From positions 307,402 to 362,108 of the forward strand of contig DEKK01000016.1 of the NCBI GenBank assembly GCA_002353815.1: a stretch of 54,707 nucleotides of DNA. Reading direction: 5' to 3'. The notes below the pieces were generated by a model. The model was not told the origin of the DNA. It saw only the letters and a program-made list of their open reading frames with translations, and ran no database searches. This stretch comes from Bifidobacteriaceae bacterium UBA2724. Its GTDB lineage: Bacteria > Actinomycetota > Actinomycetes > Actinomycetales > Bifidobacteriaceae. Below, one piece after another: positions 15,720 to 23,900 of this stretch. Each line of letters opens with the position of its first letter. Within the stretch, counting starts at the first letter, position 1. The position numbers were made by a program, and so were the translations under genes.

Positions 15720-16914
15720 ATGAATACGTTGTTGAAGGGGCGCCATTGCAGACCTTACTACCATGTTGAAGACGGCATGGTAGTGATTCTTCCCGAGGAA
15801 AGAGCCTTCAATACGTCGCCGATGACGACTTCTATCCAGAGACTGCAGCTGGCGTTGTATGTGCTGGTCGTCATCGGATGCGCGATGTCGCGCGGCTGTG
15901 ATGGTCCGACGGCGTGGACATGGGGTGTCTTTGCGGTCATTTTTGTGGCTCTGGTGCTGGCCTGCCGGTTGGGATCGCGGTCTGCGAAGGATGTGGAGAC
16001 GGCACAGGCTGATTACCGCTCCAAAGGTTTCACTGCGGATATGCGAAAGAACGCGCAGTATGACATCGAGATAAAATTGCCCAAGAGCACGAAATATCAA
16101 AGTGCCGAGGCGTTCAAGAAGCAGATAGACCACTACACGGTGGCGAAGTGGTTCGAAACATGGCATGGGCTTGACCCCATGCATCCCCGCTCGCAGGATC
16201 CGGAGGGCGCGTACGGGACGCGCAGGGATGGCGTCGATGAGATCGTTGCACCGAAGTACGGCGCATATCTGGGCTCGTGCGTGGCGGGGAAGTTTTTTCA
16301 TGGGCATCGCCATGTGGATTGTGCTGTTGATAACGACTGTGATTGCCTACTTTGTCGGCTGGTGGGGGGGTTACGTAACTGCGGATGGGCACATGATTTT
16401 TGCCGCCGGAATCGCCGTGACACTTGCCTATTGCCTTCTTTCAGCTGTCGTGCGTCACATGGGGAAGGACGCAGTGGCCGATGATTGCATGAAGAAGAGA
16501 GAAAAGGAATTCAGGAAAACCGACACATGCAGCATGGGGCTTGACGAGATCGAAGAATGGATGGGGTGTCCTCCCGTCGATGTCATGTCCGGCGGCCAGG
16601 TCGACAGCCGGAACAGGCTTGAGCTTGCCGAACGCGAGCGGATGAAGCGCGAGATACGGCAGACGTGGGAAAAGCCTGGCGAGGATTTTCCTGCTGCGTC
16701 TAAGGAAGAGGCCGCCCGGCACCGTGAGGAAGCGGCGGCGTTGAACGCTATAGGATTGCCGTGGACTGTGAGCCCTGGGGCCGCCGCTGAGGAGACCGAT
16801 GATGCGGATCCGGATTTCGAGGACGCCGATTGGAATGATCTGGCTTCGGGGAACGGGGGACTTGGGACCGTCGGCTCCGGTGGCATTGGGGCCGGGGGCT
16901 TTGGTCGGTCGTGA
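15720..16914 (+). pseudogene. Frameshifted paralogue of the upstream membrane protein gene
   Basis: Reading from ATG 15720 gives MNTLLKGRHCRPYYHVEDGMVVILPEE, two membrane helices, KGFTADMRKNAQ, TWHGLDPMHP and RRDGVDEIVAPKYGAYLGSCVAGK, then loses sense. The downstream half, MGIAMWIVLLITTVIAYFVGWW onward to a charged tail, is in the +1 frame. The switch is at a run of six T (16293-16298); with five T the two halves join as ...AGKFFMGIAMW. So either a one-base T insertion has broken the gene, the run is a phase-variable switch, or the run is a sequencing error. The second half could also start alone at ATG 16300. Function unknown. Confidence 0.65.
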
Positions 16915-17220
16915 ACTCCACGTCGTAGTTCTTCGTGTCGGAGTTGGCTTCGAGCGTCACGTCCGTCACACCTGCTCCTCGACGAAGGAATCCGACTCAC
17001 TGCTGCTGGGCTTGTTCGCCGTCTTCATGTTGTCCGCCGGATCCTCGGAGTGCAGACGCGCGTACAGCTTCAGCTTCTCCCCTGTGGGGCAGTAGCTCGC
17101 GCCGACCGAGCCAGAGCAATTCACCTGAACCTTGTCCACGATCTTCTTCTTGGCCGGCTCGGGATCCTTGGGCGGCGCGGCGCCATCGGAGATCGCGGTC
17201 GGTTGGACCGCTTCTACTCT
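16905..17220 (-). pseudogene. Gene remnant (C-terminal fragment)
   Basis: On the minus strand a natural-looking stretch reads ISDGAAPPKDPEPAKKKIVD, then KVQVNCSGSVGASYCPTGEK, LKLYARLHSEDPADNMKTAN and SSSESDSFVEEQV, stopping at 16966. A second frame starts with an overlapping GTG (GTGTGA) and reads TDVTLEANSDTKNYDVEFTT before running into sequence antisense to the preceding gene. Upstream, near 17225-17300, the frame dissolves into CCCGCAGGT repeats. I read it as the worn end of a lost gene cut at about 16910; no family is recognised. Confidence 0.35.
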
Positions 17221-17345
17221 TTCTTCCCAGGCTTTCCTTCCAGTCTTCCCGCCCGCAGGTCTTCCCGCCCGCAGGTCTGTTTTCCCGCAGGTTCGCTCGC
17301 CTGTGCAGTCCGATACCTCGCGCCAAGGGTCTGCGATCCCAGACC

Positions 17346-18965
17346 TTAGCCGATCTTCCAGGTCGACGGGCCGTGGGGCTTGTCTTCGATACTGACGCCG
17401 ATGGACTTGAGATGGTCGCGGATGGAGTCGGCCAGCGTGAAGTTGCGAGTCTTTCGGGCCTCTTCGCGCTTGGCGAGCTGCTCCTCGATAAGCGACTTCA
17501 GGATCTCGCGCATGGAATCGTCGGAGCTGCCGGCCGTCGCGCCGCCCGTCCGGACGCCGCCATTCGACGCCCACGGTTCGGCGAGCGGATCGAGGCCGAA
17601 GACATCGAGCATGGCGCGCACATCCAGCAGCGCCTTCTCGACCTCGTCGCGGCTTGATTCGTCGCCGGCGGCGAGAGCGGCTAGCTTGGAATTCCCGTTG
17701 CGGATGGTGCTGAACACCACGCCGAGGGCGGTGGGCGTGGTGATGTCGTTGTTCATGGCCTCCACGAACTCGGCGGGCAGTTGGTCGGCGGTGACGGCTG
17801 CAATCGCCTCGGACGTAGGCTGGGCGCTCACGGCCTCGCCGGCGCGCTGCACGAAATTCGAGATGCGTTCATACGCGGACTCTGCCTCGACCAGCGATTG
17901 CTCGCTCCATTCCAGCATGGAGCGGTAGTGCGCGGACGCCAGCGCATAGCGCACGGCCCACGCGGAGTGGCTCTTCATCACGGCTTGGATGGACAGTCCG
18001 GTGCCCAGCGACTTGCTCATCTTCTCGCCCTTGGCGGTCACCCATGCCAGGTGCATCCAGTGGTGCGCGAAGCCCCATCCGGCCGCGCGGGACTGCGCCA
18101 TCTCGTTCTCGTGGTGGGGGAAGCGCAGGTCGAGGCCGCCGCCGTGGATGTCGAATTCGTCGCCAAGATAGCGGTGCGACATCGTGGAGCACTCAAGGTG
18201 CCAGCCGGGGCGTCCCGTGCCGAACGGCGCCTTCCAGCGGGCGTCGGCCGGATCGGTCGGCTTGGGGGCCTTCCACAGGGCGAAGTCGCGCGGATCGTGC
18301 TTGTCGGGCGACGCATCGGCGTCGTTCACCGGATTGTATTTGTCAGGGGCGGTCGCGTCGACGGACGGTCCCATGCGGTCGGCGACCTCGGCATCCTCGT
18401 CGGCGGCCTTCGTGCCGCTTTCCTGATGGGTGAGCGCACCGTACTCGGGCCAGCTCGGCACGTCGAAATACACGTTCCCGCTGGGCGTGCCGTCGGGGTT
18501 GGGGATCACGTAGGCGTGGCCGCGGTCGATGAGGCGCTGCACCAAATCGATCATGTCGTTCATGTGGCCGGTGGCGCGCGGCTCGTAGGTGGGCGGAATC
18601 ACGCCGAGCGTGTCGTACGCATGACTGAACTCGCGTTCGTAATGATAGGCGCGCGCCCACCAGCGCTGGCCGGCGGCGGCTGCCTTGTCAAGAATCTTGT
18701 CGTCGATGTCGGTGACGTTGCGGATGAACGTGACCTTGTATCCGAGCTTGATAAACCAGCGACGGATCACATCGAAATCCACGGCGGCGCGCAGATGGCC
18801 GACGTGCGGAGAGCTATCCACTGTGGCGCCACACACATACATGCTCACTTCGCCGGGCTTGATGGGCTCGAACGTCGTGACGGAATGCGTTGCGGTGTCG
18901 TACAAACGCAGGTCTGCGGCCGCTGTCGAGACCTTCTGCGTCGTGGTGTTTTCACTGGTGCTCAT
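17346..18965 (-). CDS. cysS: Cysteine--tRNA ligase
   Basis: 539 residues. Class I synthetase charging tRNA-Cys. Zinc-site Cys and HIGH-like motif in MYVCGATVDSSPHVGHLRAAVDFDV, RNVTDIDDKILDKA, WHLECSTM, the HGGGLDLRFPHHENE zinc/substrate region and GEKMSKSLGT (KMSKS). An acidic insertion (GTKAADEDAEVADRMGPSVD) lies between the HIGH and WHLEC elements, as in other bifidobacterial/actinobacterial sequences. The ATG at 18965 is preceded by TAGTCT (plus-strand 18973-18978) seven bases upstream, so the message may be leaderless; an in-frame ATG at 18995 is less likely. Divergent from the amidotransferase gene. Confidence 0.96.
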   Translation of the reverse strand: MSTSENTTTQKVSTAAADLRLYDTATHSVTTFEPIKPGEVSMYVCGATVDSSPHVGHLRAAVDFDVIRRWFIKLGYKVTFIRNVTDIDDKILDKAAAAGQRWWARAYHYEREFSHAYDTLGVIPPTYEPRATGHMNDMIDLVQRLIDRGHAYVIPNPDGTPSGNVYFDVPSWPEYGALTHQESGTKAADEDAEVADRMGPSVDATAPDKYNPVNDADASPDKHDPRDFALWKAPKPTDPADARWKAPFGTGRPGWHLECSTMSHRYLGDEFDIHGGGLDLRFPHHENEMAQSRAAGWGFAHHWMHLAWVTAKGEKMSKSLGTGLSIQAVMKSHSAWAVRYALASAHYRSMLEWSEQSLVEAESAYERISNFVQRAGEAVSAQPTSEAIAAVTADQLPAEFVEAMNNDITTPTALGVVFSTIRNGNSKLAALAAGDESSRDEVEKALLDVRAMLDVFGLDPLAEPWASNGGVRTGGATAGSSDDSMREILKSLIEEQLAKREEARKTRNFTLADSIRDHLKSIGVSIEDKPHGPSTWKIG

Positions 18966-19034
18966 AAAGCCGAGACTACTTGCGTTGCGTGACATCGGCA
19001 GCGGGGACCGAGGGGCGTTGGCGCGGCGGCTCGG

Positions 19035-19070
19035 TTGTATTTCGTAAATAATCCGTGTCACAATGAAGTC
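19035..19070 (+). promoter_or_regulatory. Promoter, predicted leaderless
   Basis: TTGTAT (19035-19040), 18-bp spacer, CACAAT (19059-19064), six bases, ATG at 19071. There is no Shine-Dalgarno. Confidence 0.6.
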
Positions 19071-19829
19071 ATGTCCAAGCCACAGGTGCTTATTTTGACT
19101 CACGCTCCCTGGGAGCGGCCCGGTCGTATCGTAGACGCCCTCGAAGCGTGCGACCTGGATTATGTAACGACGTCGATTATTTCGAAGCCCACGGCGGATC
19201 TGCCCGATTTCAACGAACTGGCGGGACTCGTGCTCATGGGCGGCCCCATGGGCGCATTGGATTTTGACAAGTATCCTGGTCTGGAGGTCGAGGCGAAGCT
19301 CGCCAAGGCCGCCATGGTCGCCGGCAAGCCGGTTCTGGGTGTCTGCCTCGGCCACCAGATTATGGCGACCGCGCTGGGCGGCAAACTCAAGCCCGGCAAG
19401 GCGCCGGAGATTGGGTTCGGCACGGTCACGCGCTTGGAAAACAGCCATGAGTTCCTTCCGATGTGGGGCAAGAAGGCGACCGTGCTCCATTGGCACAACG
19501 ACTGTGTGACGCTGCCCGCAGGCGCGACGCCGCTGGCGAAATCCGACCTGACCAAGGTGCAGGCCTTCCGGTTCGGCACCGGCCTGGGCATGCAGTTCCA
19601 CCTCGAGGTCACGCCGACGCTGTTCGAGGAATGGCTCAGCGAAAAAGAGATGGTGAAGGACCTCAAGAAGTCGCAGGTCTCCCAGATGCGCGATGAATTC
19701 CCCGAGAAAGACGCGCTGATCAAGCCGTTCGCCACCGCGGTGTTCGAAGGATTCGCGGCGCGATGCAGCACCCACGCCAGGACGCTCGACCGGAAGAAGC
19801 CGAAGAAAAAGAAAATCGTCATCAGCTGA
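19071..19829 (+). CDS. Class I glutamine amidotransferase (GMP-synthase-like)
   Basis: 252 residues. GATase1 fold: GLVLMGGPMGALDFDKYP, nucleophile elbow GVCLGHQIMATALGG (Cys in GVCLGHQ), and MQFHLEVTP supplying the catalytic His and Glu. Stand-alone proteins of this type resemble the glutaminase domain of GMP synthase, but the acceptor substrate is unknown. The C-terminus ends in a strongly basic tail (RKKPKKKKIVIS). The gene has its own predicted leaderless promoter and is divergent from cysS. Confidence 0.88.
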   Translation: MSKPQVLILTHAPWERPGRIVDALEACDLDYVTTSIISKPTADLPDFNELAGLVLMGGPMGALDFDKYPGLEVEAKLAKAAMVAGKPVLGVCLGHQIMATALGGKLKPGKAPEIGFGTVTRLENSHEFLPMWGKKATVLHWHNDCVTLPAGATPLAKSDLTKVQAFRFGTGLGMQFHLEVTPTLFEEWLSEKEMVKDLKKSQVSQMRDEFPEKDALIKPFATAVFEGFAARCSTHARTLDRKKPKKKKIVIS

Positions 19830-19937
19830 GTGCACTGCGCCGGGCGCGGCGCGCGGTGTGAGGCCGGACACGGTGTGGCGCTACATTTCCGCTCCCTCCT
19901 CTGTATTTCTCCTCCTCATATCGCCATATCTCCCATA

Positions 19938-20127
19938 TCGGCGGTGGAAAGCACCGCCGATATGGCAATTGTCGATTCAATCCCGTCGTATTTGCTTTTC
20001 CTCTCTGTCCAATCTCCTCTCCCGCCTTCCGCATCTGTCTCTTCGGCGGTGGAAAGCCCCGCCGAGGCGCCGATTGCGAATTCGATTCCGTCGTATTTTC
20101 TGCTTCGGCGGTGGAAAGCCCCGCCGA
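19938..20127. repeat. Palindromic repeat cluster II (upstream of the DUF559 gene)
   Basis: Three 23-bp palindromes of the TCGGCGGTGGAAAGC(A/C)CCGCCGA family at 19938-19960, 20043-20065 and 20105-20127. The last two are 62 bp apart, the same period as cluster I. The sequence after each is also conserved: CAATTG or CGATTG, an ATTC box and CCGTCGTATTT. The cluster fills most of the 19830-20238 gap; no terminator or gene is otherwise seen there. Confidence 0.85.
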
Positions 20128-20238
20128 AGCGACAATTGCATATTCCCCGCCGCCGCATTTCCACACCCATCGCATCTAGTTATCCCCAGCATCCGCAGGA
20201 CCGTCGCGCGACAATTACGGGGACGGTATTCTTTGCGT

Positions 20239-20346
20239 ATGGAACGGTACATGCAGTATTCGCGGCTCGTGGCGAAGGCGGTGAGAACGCAGTCTTCGAA
20301 GCAGTTCGAGCCTAGTGATTCCAAGGCGATTCGCCTTTTTTTCGCA
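20239..20346 (+). other. Probable true N-terminus of the DUF559 gene in another frame
   Basis: From ATG 20239 the frame reads MERYMQYSRLVAKAVRTQSS, then KQFEPSDSKAIRLFFAS, a natural-looking N-terminus, and then becomes nonsense after a run of seven T (20336-20342). The next frame takes over with QAKAQCEAVMAHSKQPVLFGG. Removing one T (or adding two) would fuse them. TATTCT (20227-20232) lies six bases before this ATG, a leaderless promoter geometry. Confidence 0.5.
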
Positions 20347-21223
20347 AGCCAAAGCGCAGTGCGAGGCCGTGATGGCGCACAGCAAACAGCCCGTGCTTTT
20401 CGGCGGCGCGACGGCGCTGGCGCTGTGTTGCATCGAGATTCCGCGCGATATTCACGATCGGGGTGTCGTGGTGGTCGTCGATTCCCGGAACAAGCGGTAT
20501 GCAAAGCGCGGCGTCACGTACGAAACGTGGACCTACCCGCATCGCGATGTGGACGTGGCGGGGCTGCGTTGCGTCGACCCGATAACGGTCTGGTTCATGC
20601 TGTCGCGCGAGCTATCCGTGGATGGCCTAGTGCGCCTGGGCGATGCCATGACGCGCCGTAATGCGTACCAGAAGTGGTACACGCGGGAGGGGATGGAATC
20701 GCTTTTCGGCGATTTTATGGACACCGTGCAAGCGCAGGGGCGTGCGCGTGTGCCTGCCGGCGTGGGGAAGTGCCGTCGCGCGCTGCAGCTGATGCGCGAC
20801 GACACGGATTCCTTTCCCGAAACCGATCTGCGGCTGATGCTGATGAGCTATGGGCTGCCGTGTCCTGAGGTCAACCACGAGGTGACGGTGAGGCGGTCGG
20901 GACGCAGGTGTTTCCTCGACCTCTCGTATCCCGAGGTCAAGGTGGCCGTCGAGTACGACGGTGCGCAGCATGGGCAGCAGGAGCGCGCGGATGTTGAGCG
21001 GCGGCGCGACTTGGAGAGCGAAGGGTGGACGGTTATTTCGGTGATGAACTACGACATGATGGATGTCGATTCGAGGGAGATGCTTGCTCTGCGCGTGGCC
21101 GAGGCGATTGGGAAGCGATTGGGCAGAACGGTGTATTTGAGCGCCCCGCTGACGAGTATGCAGTTGACCGACGGACGTCGGCGCCGTGTCACGGAGTTCC
21201 GGCTCCGTCCGCCGAAGAAATAG
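20315..21223 (+). CDS. DUF559 / PD-(D/E)XK endonuclease-like protein, AbiEi-like N-terminal part
   Basis: 302 residues from GTG 20315 (ATG 20372 is also possible); the native protein probably begins at 20239 and is frameshifted. The N-terminal part (PVLFGGATALALCCIEIPRD, VDPITVWFMLSREL) resembles the region found in AbiEi-type antitoxin-like proteins. The C-terminal DUF559 domain has SFPETDLRLMLMSYGLPCPE, FLDLSYPEVKVAVEYDGAQH, then ERRRDLESEGWTVISV, matching the E...D...(E)xDGxxH...D..R...L...GW pattern of Vsr-like nucleases. Nuclease activity is inferred, not shown. It is flanked by palindromic clusters II and III in opposite orientation. No partner toxin gene is seen. Confidence 0.7.
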   Translation: MIPRRFAFFSQAKAQCEAVMAHSKQPVLFGGATALALCCIEIPRDIHDRGVVVVVDSRNKRYAKRGVTYETWTYPHRDVDVAGLRCVDPITVWFMLSRELSVDGLVRLGDAMTRRNAYQKWYTREGMESLFGDFMDTVQAQGRARVPAGVGKCRRALQLMRDDTDSFPETDLRLMLMSYGLPCPEVNHEVTVRRSGRRCFLDLSYPEVKVAVEYDGAQHGQQERADVERRRDLESEGWTVISVMNYDMMDVDSREMLALRVAEAIGKRLGRTVYLSAPLTSMQLTDGRRRRVTEFRLRPPKK

Positions 21224-21289
21224 AAGATGGGGCTGGGGGTGATGACGGTGACGAAGGATTTGTGGCGGTGAGGTGTTGTTTTTTGGGGG

Positions 21290-21568
21290 TTGGCGGTGTT
21301 TTTCGCCGCCGAGGTGGGAGATGCGGCGGTGGGGTGTGGGAGATGCGGTGCGGCGGCGGTGCGGCGGCGCAGGCGGGGTTTCGGCGGTGTTTTTCGCCGC
21401 CGAGGTGGGAGATGCGGCGGTGGGGTGTGGGAGATGCGGTGGCTCTGGGGTGTAGTTGGGATATCGGCGGTGGTTTTCACCGCCGAGGTGGTAGATGCGC
21501 GGTGGGGTGTGGGGGTATGACAGTGGAGGTGGTGTATTTGGGGTTTCGGCGGTGTTTTTCACCGCCGA
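21290..21568. repeat. Palindromic repeat cluster III (inverted, downstream of the DUF559 gene)
   Basis: Four palindromes at 21290-21312, 21381-21403, 21464-21486 and 21546-21568, of the form TCGGCGGTG-TTTTT-(C)(A/G)CCGCCGA. The T-rich loop is the complement of the GAAAG loop in clusters I and II, so this cluster is in reverse orientation. GGTGGGAGATGCGGCGGTGG-type sequence recurs between copies. It fills the 21224-21646 gap. Confidence 0.85.
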
Positions 21569-21646
21569 AGAGGGAGATGTGGCGGCGGTGCGGCGGCGGT
21601 GTAGCAGCGCAGGCGGTCACGCCGCCCACGTATCCTATGAATCACT

Positions 21647-23671
21647 ATGCCTAGCACTCCTACTTTTGATATTGGACTTGAGCACGTCTCGCTGTCTTTC
21701 GCCACCAAGGATATTTTCACTGACGTCACGCAGGGCGTGAACGAAGGCGACCGCATCGGCATCGTCGGTCGCAACGGCGATGGAAAATCAACGCTTCTGA
21801 AGCTTTTCAGCGGCGAGCAGGAGCCCGACGAGGGGCGCGTCACCCGCCGCAACGGTCTCACGTTGGGGATCCTGGAACAGCGCGACCGCCTGGACGACGC
21901 CGCGACGGTGCGCGATGCGGCGCTCGCAGGGCGTGCCGACTACGAGTGGGCGGCGGACGCGCGGTCGCGCGAAATCGTCGAAACCCTGCTCTCGGGCATC
22001 GGTCTGGACGCGCGCATCGGCGAGCTTTCCGGCGGACAGCGCCGCCGCGTGGACCTGGCGCGTCTGCTGGTGGGGGACTGGGACATCGTCGCCCTGGACG
22101 AGCCCACCAACCACCTCGATATGCTCACCATCCACTGGCTTGCCGAACATCTCAAGAACCGCTGGCCGGCGGGGCAGGGCGCGCTGCTCATCGTCACCCA
22201 CGACCGCTGGTTCCTCGACGAGGTGTGTGAGAGCATGTGGGAAGTGCACGATGGCGTGATCGAGCCGTTCGAAGGCGGATACAGCGCCTACATCATGCAG
22301 CGCGTGGAGCGCGACCGCCAGGCCGACGTCATGGAGACCAAGCGCCGCAATCTCGCGCGCAAGGAGCTCGCCTGGCTGTCGCGCGGCGCCCGCGCCCGCT
22401 CGACCAAGCAGAAGTTCCATGTGAAGCAGGCGCGCGAGCTCATCGCCGACGTGCCTCCGGTACGCAATTCGCTGGAGCTCAAGGCCATGGCCACGTCGCG
22501 CCTGGGCAAGGATGTGGTGGATCTCGTGAACGTCACCAAGATCTGGCCCGCCGCCGACCCCGCCGATCTCGGGGCCGATGCGGTGAGCGTGCAGGTGGCG
22601 GTGGATCCCGCCGAACGCCCGCTCGACAAGGACGGCAACCCCATCGGCCCCGACACGGCCGCCGCGCAGACCCGCACTATCACCGGCAAGCGCGTGCTCG
22701 ACGACGTCACGTGGCTGATAGGCCCCGGCGACCGCTTCGGCATTGTCGGCGCCAACGGCGTGGGCAAATCCACGCTGCTGGGGCTAATCGACGGCTCCAT
22801 AGAACCCACGCTCGGCCATGTGAAAATCGGCAAGACCGTGAAGTTCGCCGTGCTGTCGCAGCAGCTCGACGAGCTTGAGAAACTCGGCAAATACAAGATC
22901 AAAGAGGTACTGAGCCGATACAAGCCCAGCTACATCGTGGACGGCAAAGAGACGACGCCGGGGCAGATGATGGAGCGCCTGGGCTTCAGCTCCGCGCAGC
23001 TCATGACGCCCATCGCCGACCTGTCGGGCGGGCAGAAGCGCCGCATGCAGTTCCTGCTCATCCTGCTGGACGAGCCGAACGTGCTCATCATGGACGAGCC
23101 CGGTAACGACCTCGACACCGATATGCTCGCTGTCATGGAAGACGTGCTTGACACCTGGCCGGGCACGCTCATCGTGGTGTCGCACGACCGGTATCTGCTC
23201 GAACGCGTGACCGACGAGCAGTTCGCGCTGATCGACGGCAAGGTGCGCCATCTGCCCGGCGGCGTGCAGGATTACATCGACATCATGGACCGCAGGCGTT
23301 CGGCGGGCGTGGGCGTGGGGGAGTCGCTGTCGTCGCAGGTGGGCGCGGATGCGTCGACTTCCGTGGGTGGCGTGAAAGGCGGTGCAGCCGGTTCTGCTGA
23401 TTCCGACGATTCCGCGCCGCAGCTGACTCCCGAGGAGGCCAAGGCGCTGCGTCAGAAGAAGTACCAGGCGGGCAAGCGCATCAGCGCCATTGAGCGCAAG
23501 CTTGGCAAGCTCGAGCAGCAGATCGCCGATATCGATGCGCAGATGGCGGCCCATGACCCCTCGGATTATGAGGGTCTCAATGATCTCAACCAGCAGCGCG
23601 CCGCCGTGACCGACGAGAAAGACGGTCTGGAGGCCGAATGGCTCGAGCTGAGCGAGCTCGTGGAAGGGTAG
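21647..23671 (+). CDS. ABC-F family ATP-binding protein
   Basis: 674 residues with two ABC ATPase domains and no membrane segment. Domain 1: Walker A GRNGDGKST, LSGGQRRRVDLARLL, Walker B IVALDEPTNHLD; linker rich in Arg/Lys (ETKRRNLARKELAWLSRGARARS); domain 2: GANGVGKST, LSGGQKRRMQFLLIL, VLIMDEPGNDLD. The C-terminal 90 residues form a charged coiled coil after a Gly/Ser-rich linker. ABC-F proteins act on ribosomes; this resembles the Uup-like actinobacterial branch. There is no evidence for antibiotic resistance. The ATG at 21647 has no Shine-Dalgarno; TATCCT lies at 21631-21636, giving a 5' UTR of only a few bases. The second Walker B has Gly-Asn in place of the usual Thr-Asn. Confidence 0.9.
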   Translation: MPSTPTFDIGLEHVSLSFATKDIFTDVTQGVNEGDRIGIVGRNGDGKSTLLKLFSGEQEPDEGRVTRRNGLTLGILEQRDRLDDAATVRDAALAGRADYEWAADARSREIVETLLSGIGLDARIGELSGGQRRRVDLARLLVGDWDIVALDEPTNHLDMLTIHWLAEHLKNRWPAGQGALLIVTHDRWFLDEVCESMWEVHDGVIEPFEGGYSAYIMQRVERDRQADVMETKRRNLARKELAWLSRGARARSTKQKFHVKQARELIADVPPVRNSLELKAMATSRLGKDVVDLVNVTKIWPAADPADLGADAVSVQVAVDPAERPLDKDGNPIGPDTAAAQTRTITGKRVLDDVTWLIGPGDRFGIVGANGVGKSTLLGLIDGSIEPTLGHVKIGKTVKFAVLSQQLDELEKLGKYKIKEVLSRYKPSYIVDGKETTPGQMMERLGFSSAQLMTPIADLSGGQKRRMQFLLILLDEPNVLIMDEPGNDLDTDMLAVMEDVLDTWPGTLIVVSHDRYLLERVTDEQFALIDGKVRHLPGGVQDYIDIMDRRRSAGVGVGESLSSQVGADASTSVGGVKGGAAGSADSDDSAPQLTPEEAKALRQKKYQAGKRISAIERKLGKLEQQIADIDAQMAAHDPSDYEGLNDLNQQRAAVTDEKDGLEAEWLELSELVEG

Positions 23672-23719
23672 TGACCTCTGAAGGCGGCTTTCCCGCCGGA
23701 AACACCAGAGAATGCAAGA

Positions 23720-23761
23720 AAGCCGTCTTAAGAGGCCACCAGTGACTCCTTAAGACGGCTT
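23720..23761. repeat. 13-bp perfect inverted repeat after the ABC-F gene
   Basis: AAGCCGTCTTAAG (23720-23732) and CTTAAGACGGCTT (23749-23761) with a 16-base loop. No T run follows, so it may be a hairpin stabilising the mRNA end rather than a terminator. A smaller GGCGG...CCGCC hairpin precedes it. Confidence 0.7.
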
Positions 23762-23821
23762 GGGCCCTCCGATGCCTGGCGGTCCGAGAAAAGAACAGCC
23801 TTCGCGGGTCACCGTTCCCAA

Positions 23822-23866
23822 GCAAAAGGTGCCGTGCGGATTTCTCCACACGGCACCTTTTGCTTA
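23822..23866. terminator. Bidirectional terminator between ABC-F gene and pgm
   Basis: GCAAAAGGTGCCGTG and CACGGCACCTTTTGC form a perfect 15-bp stem with A-run and T-run edges on both strands, between two convergent genes. Confidence 0.85.
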
Positions 23867-23900
23867 AGTCGCGCTTTCTAAAGCGCTCAGGCGAGCCGGC

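Noticed and set aside
20315..21223. Complete AbiE toxin-antitoxin pair
   Set aside because: Only the AbiEi-like/DUF559 protein is present; no AbiEii-like nucleotidyltransferase is next to it.
19938..21568. CRISPR array
   Set aside because: The repeats are palindromic and few, the spacers are similar to each other rather than unique, spacing varies (62, 82, 83, 91, 105 bp), and no cas gene is present.
21290..21640. Gly/Ala/Arg-rich coding region over cluster III
   Set aside because: The open frames are produced by GC-rich repeats, have no ribosome-binding site and no family-like sequence.
21647..23671. Antibiotic-resistance ABC-F protein
   Set aside because: The sequence resembles the general Uup-like actinobacterial ABC-F branch; nothing in it or its context points to resistance.
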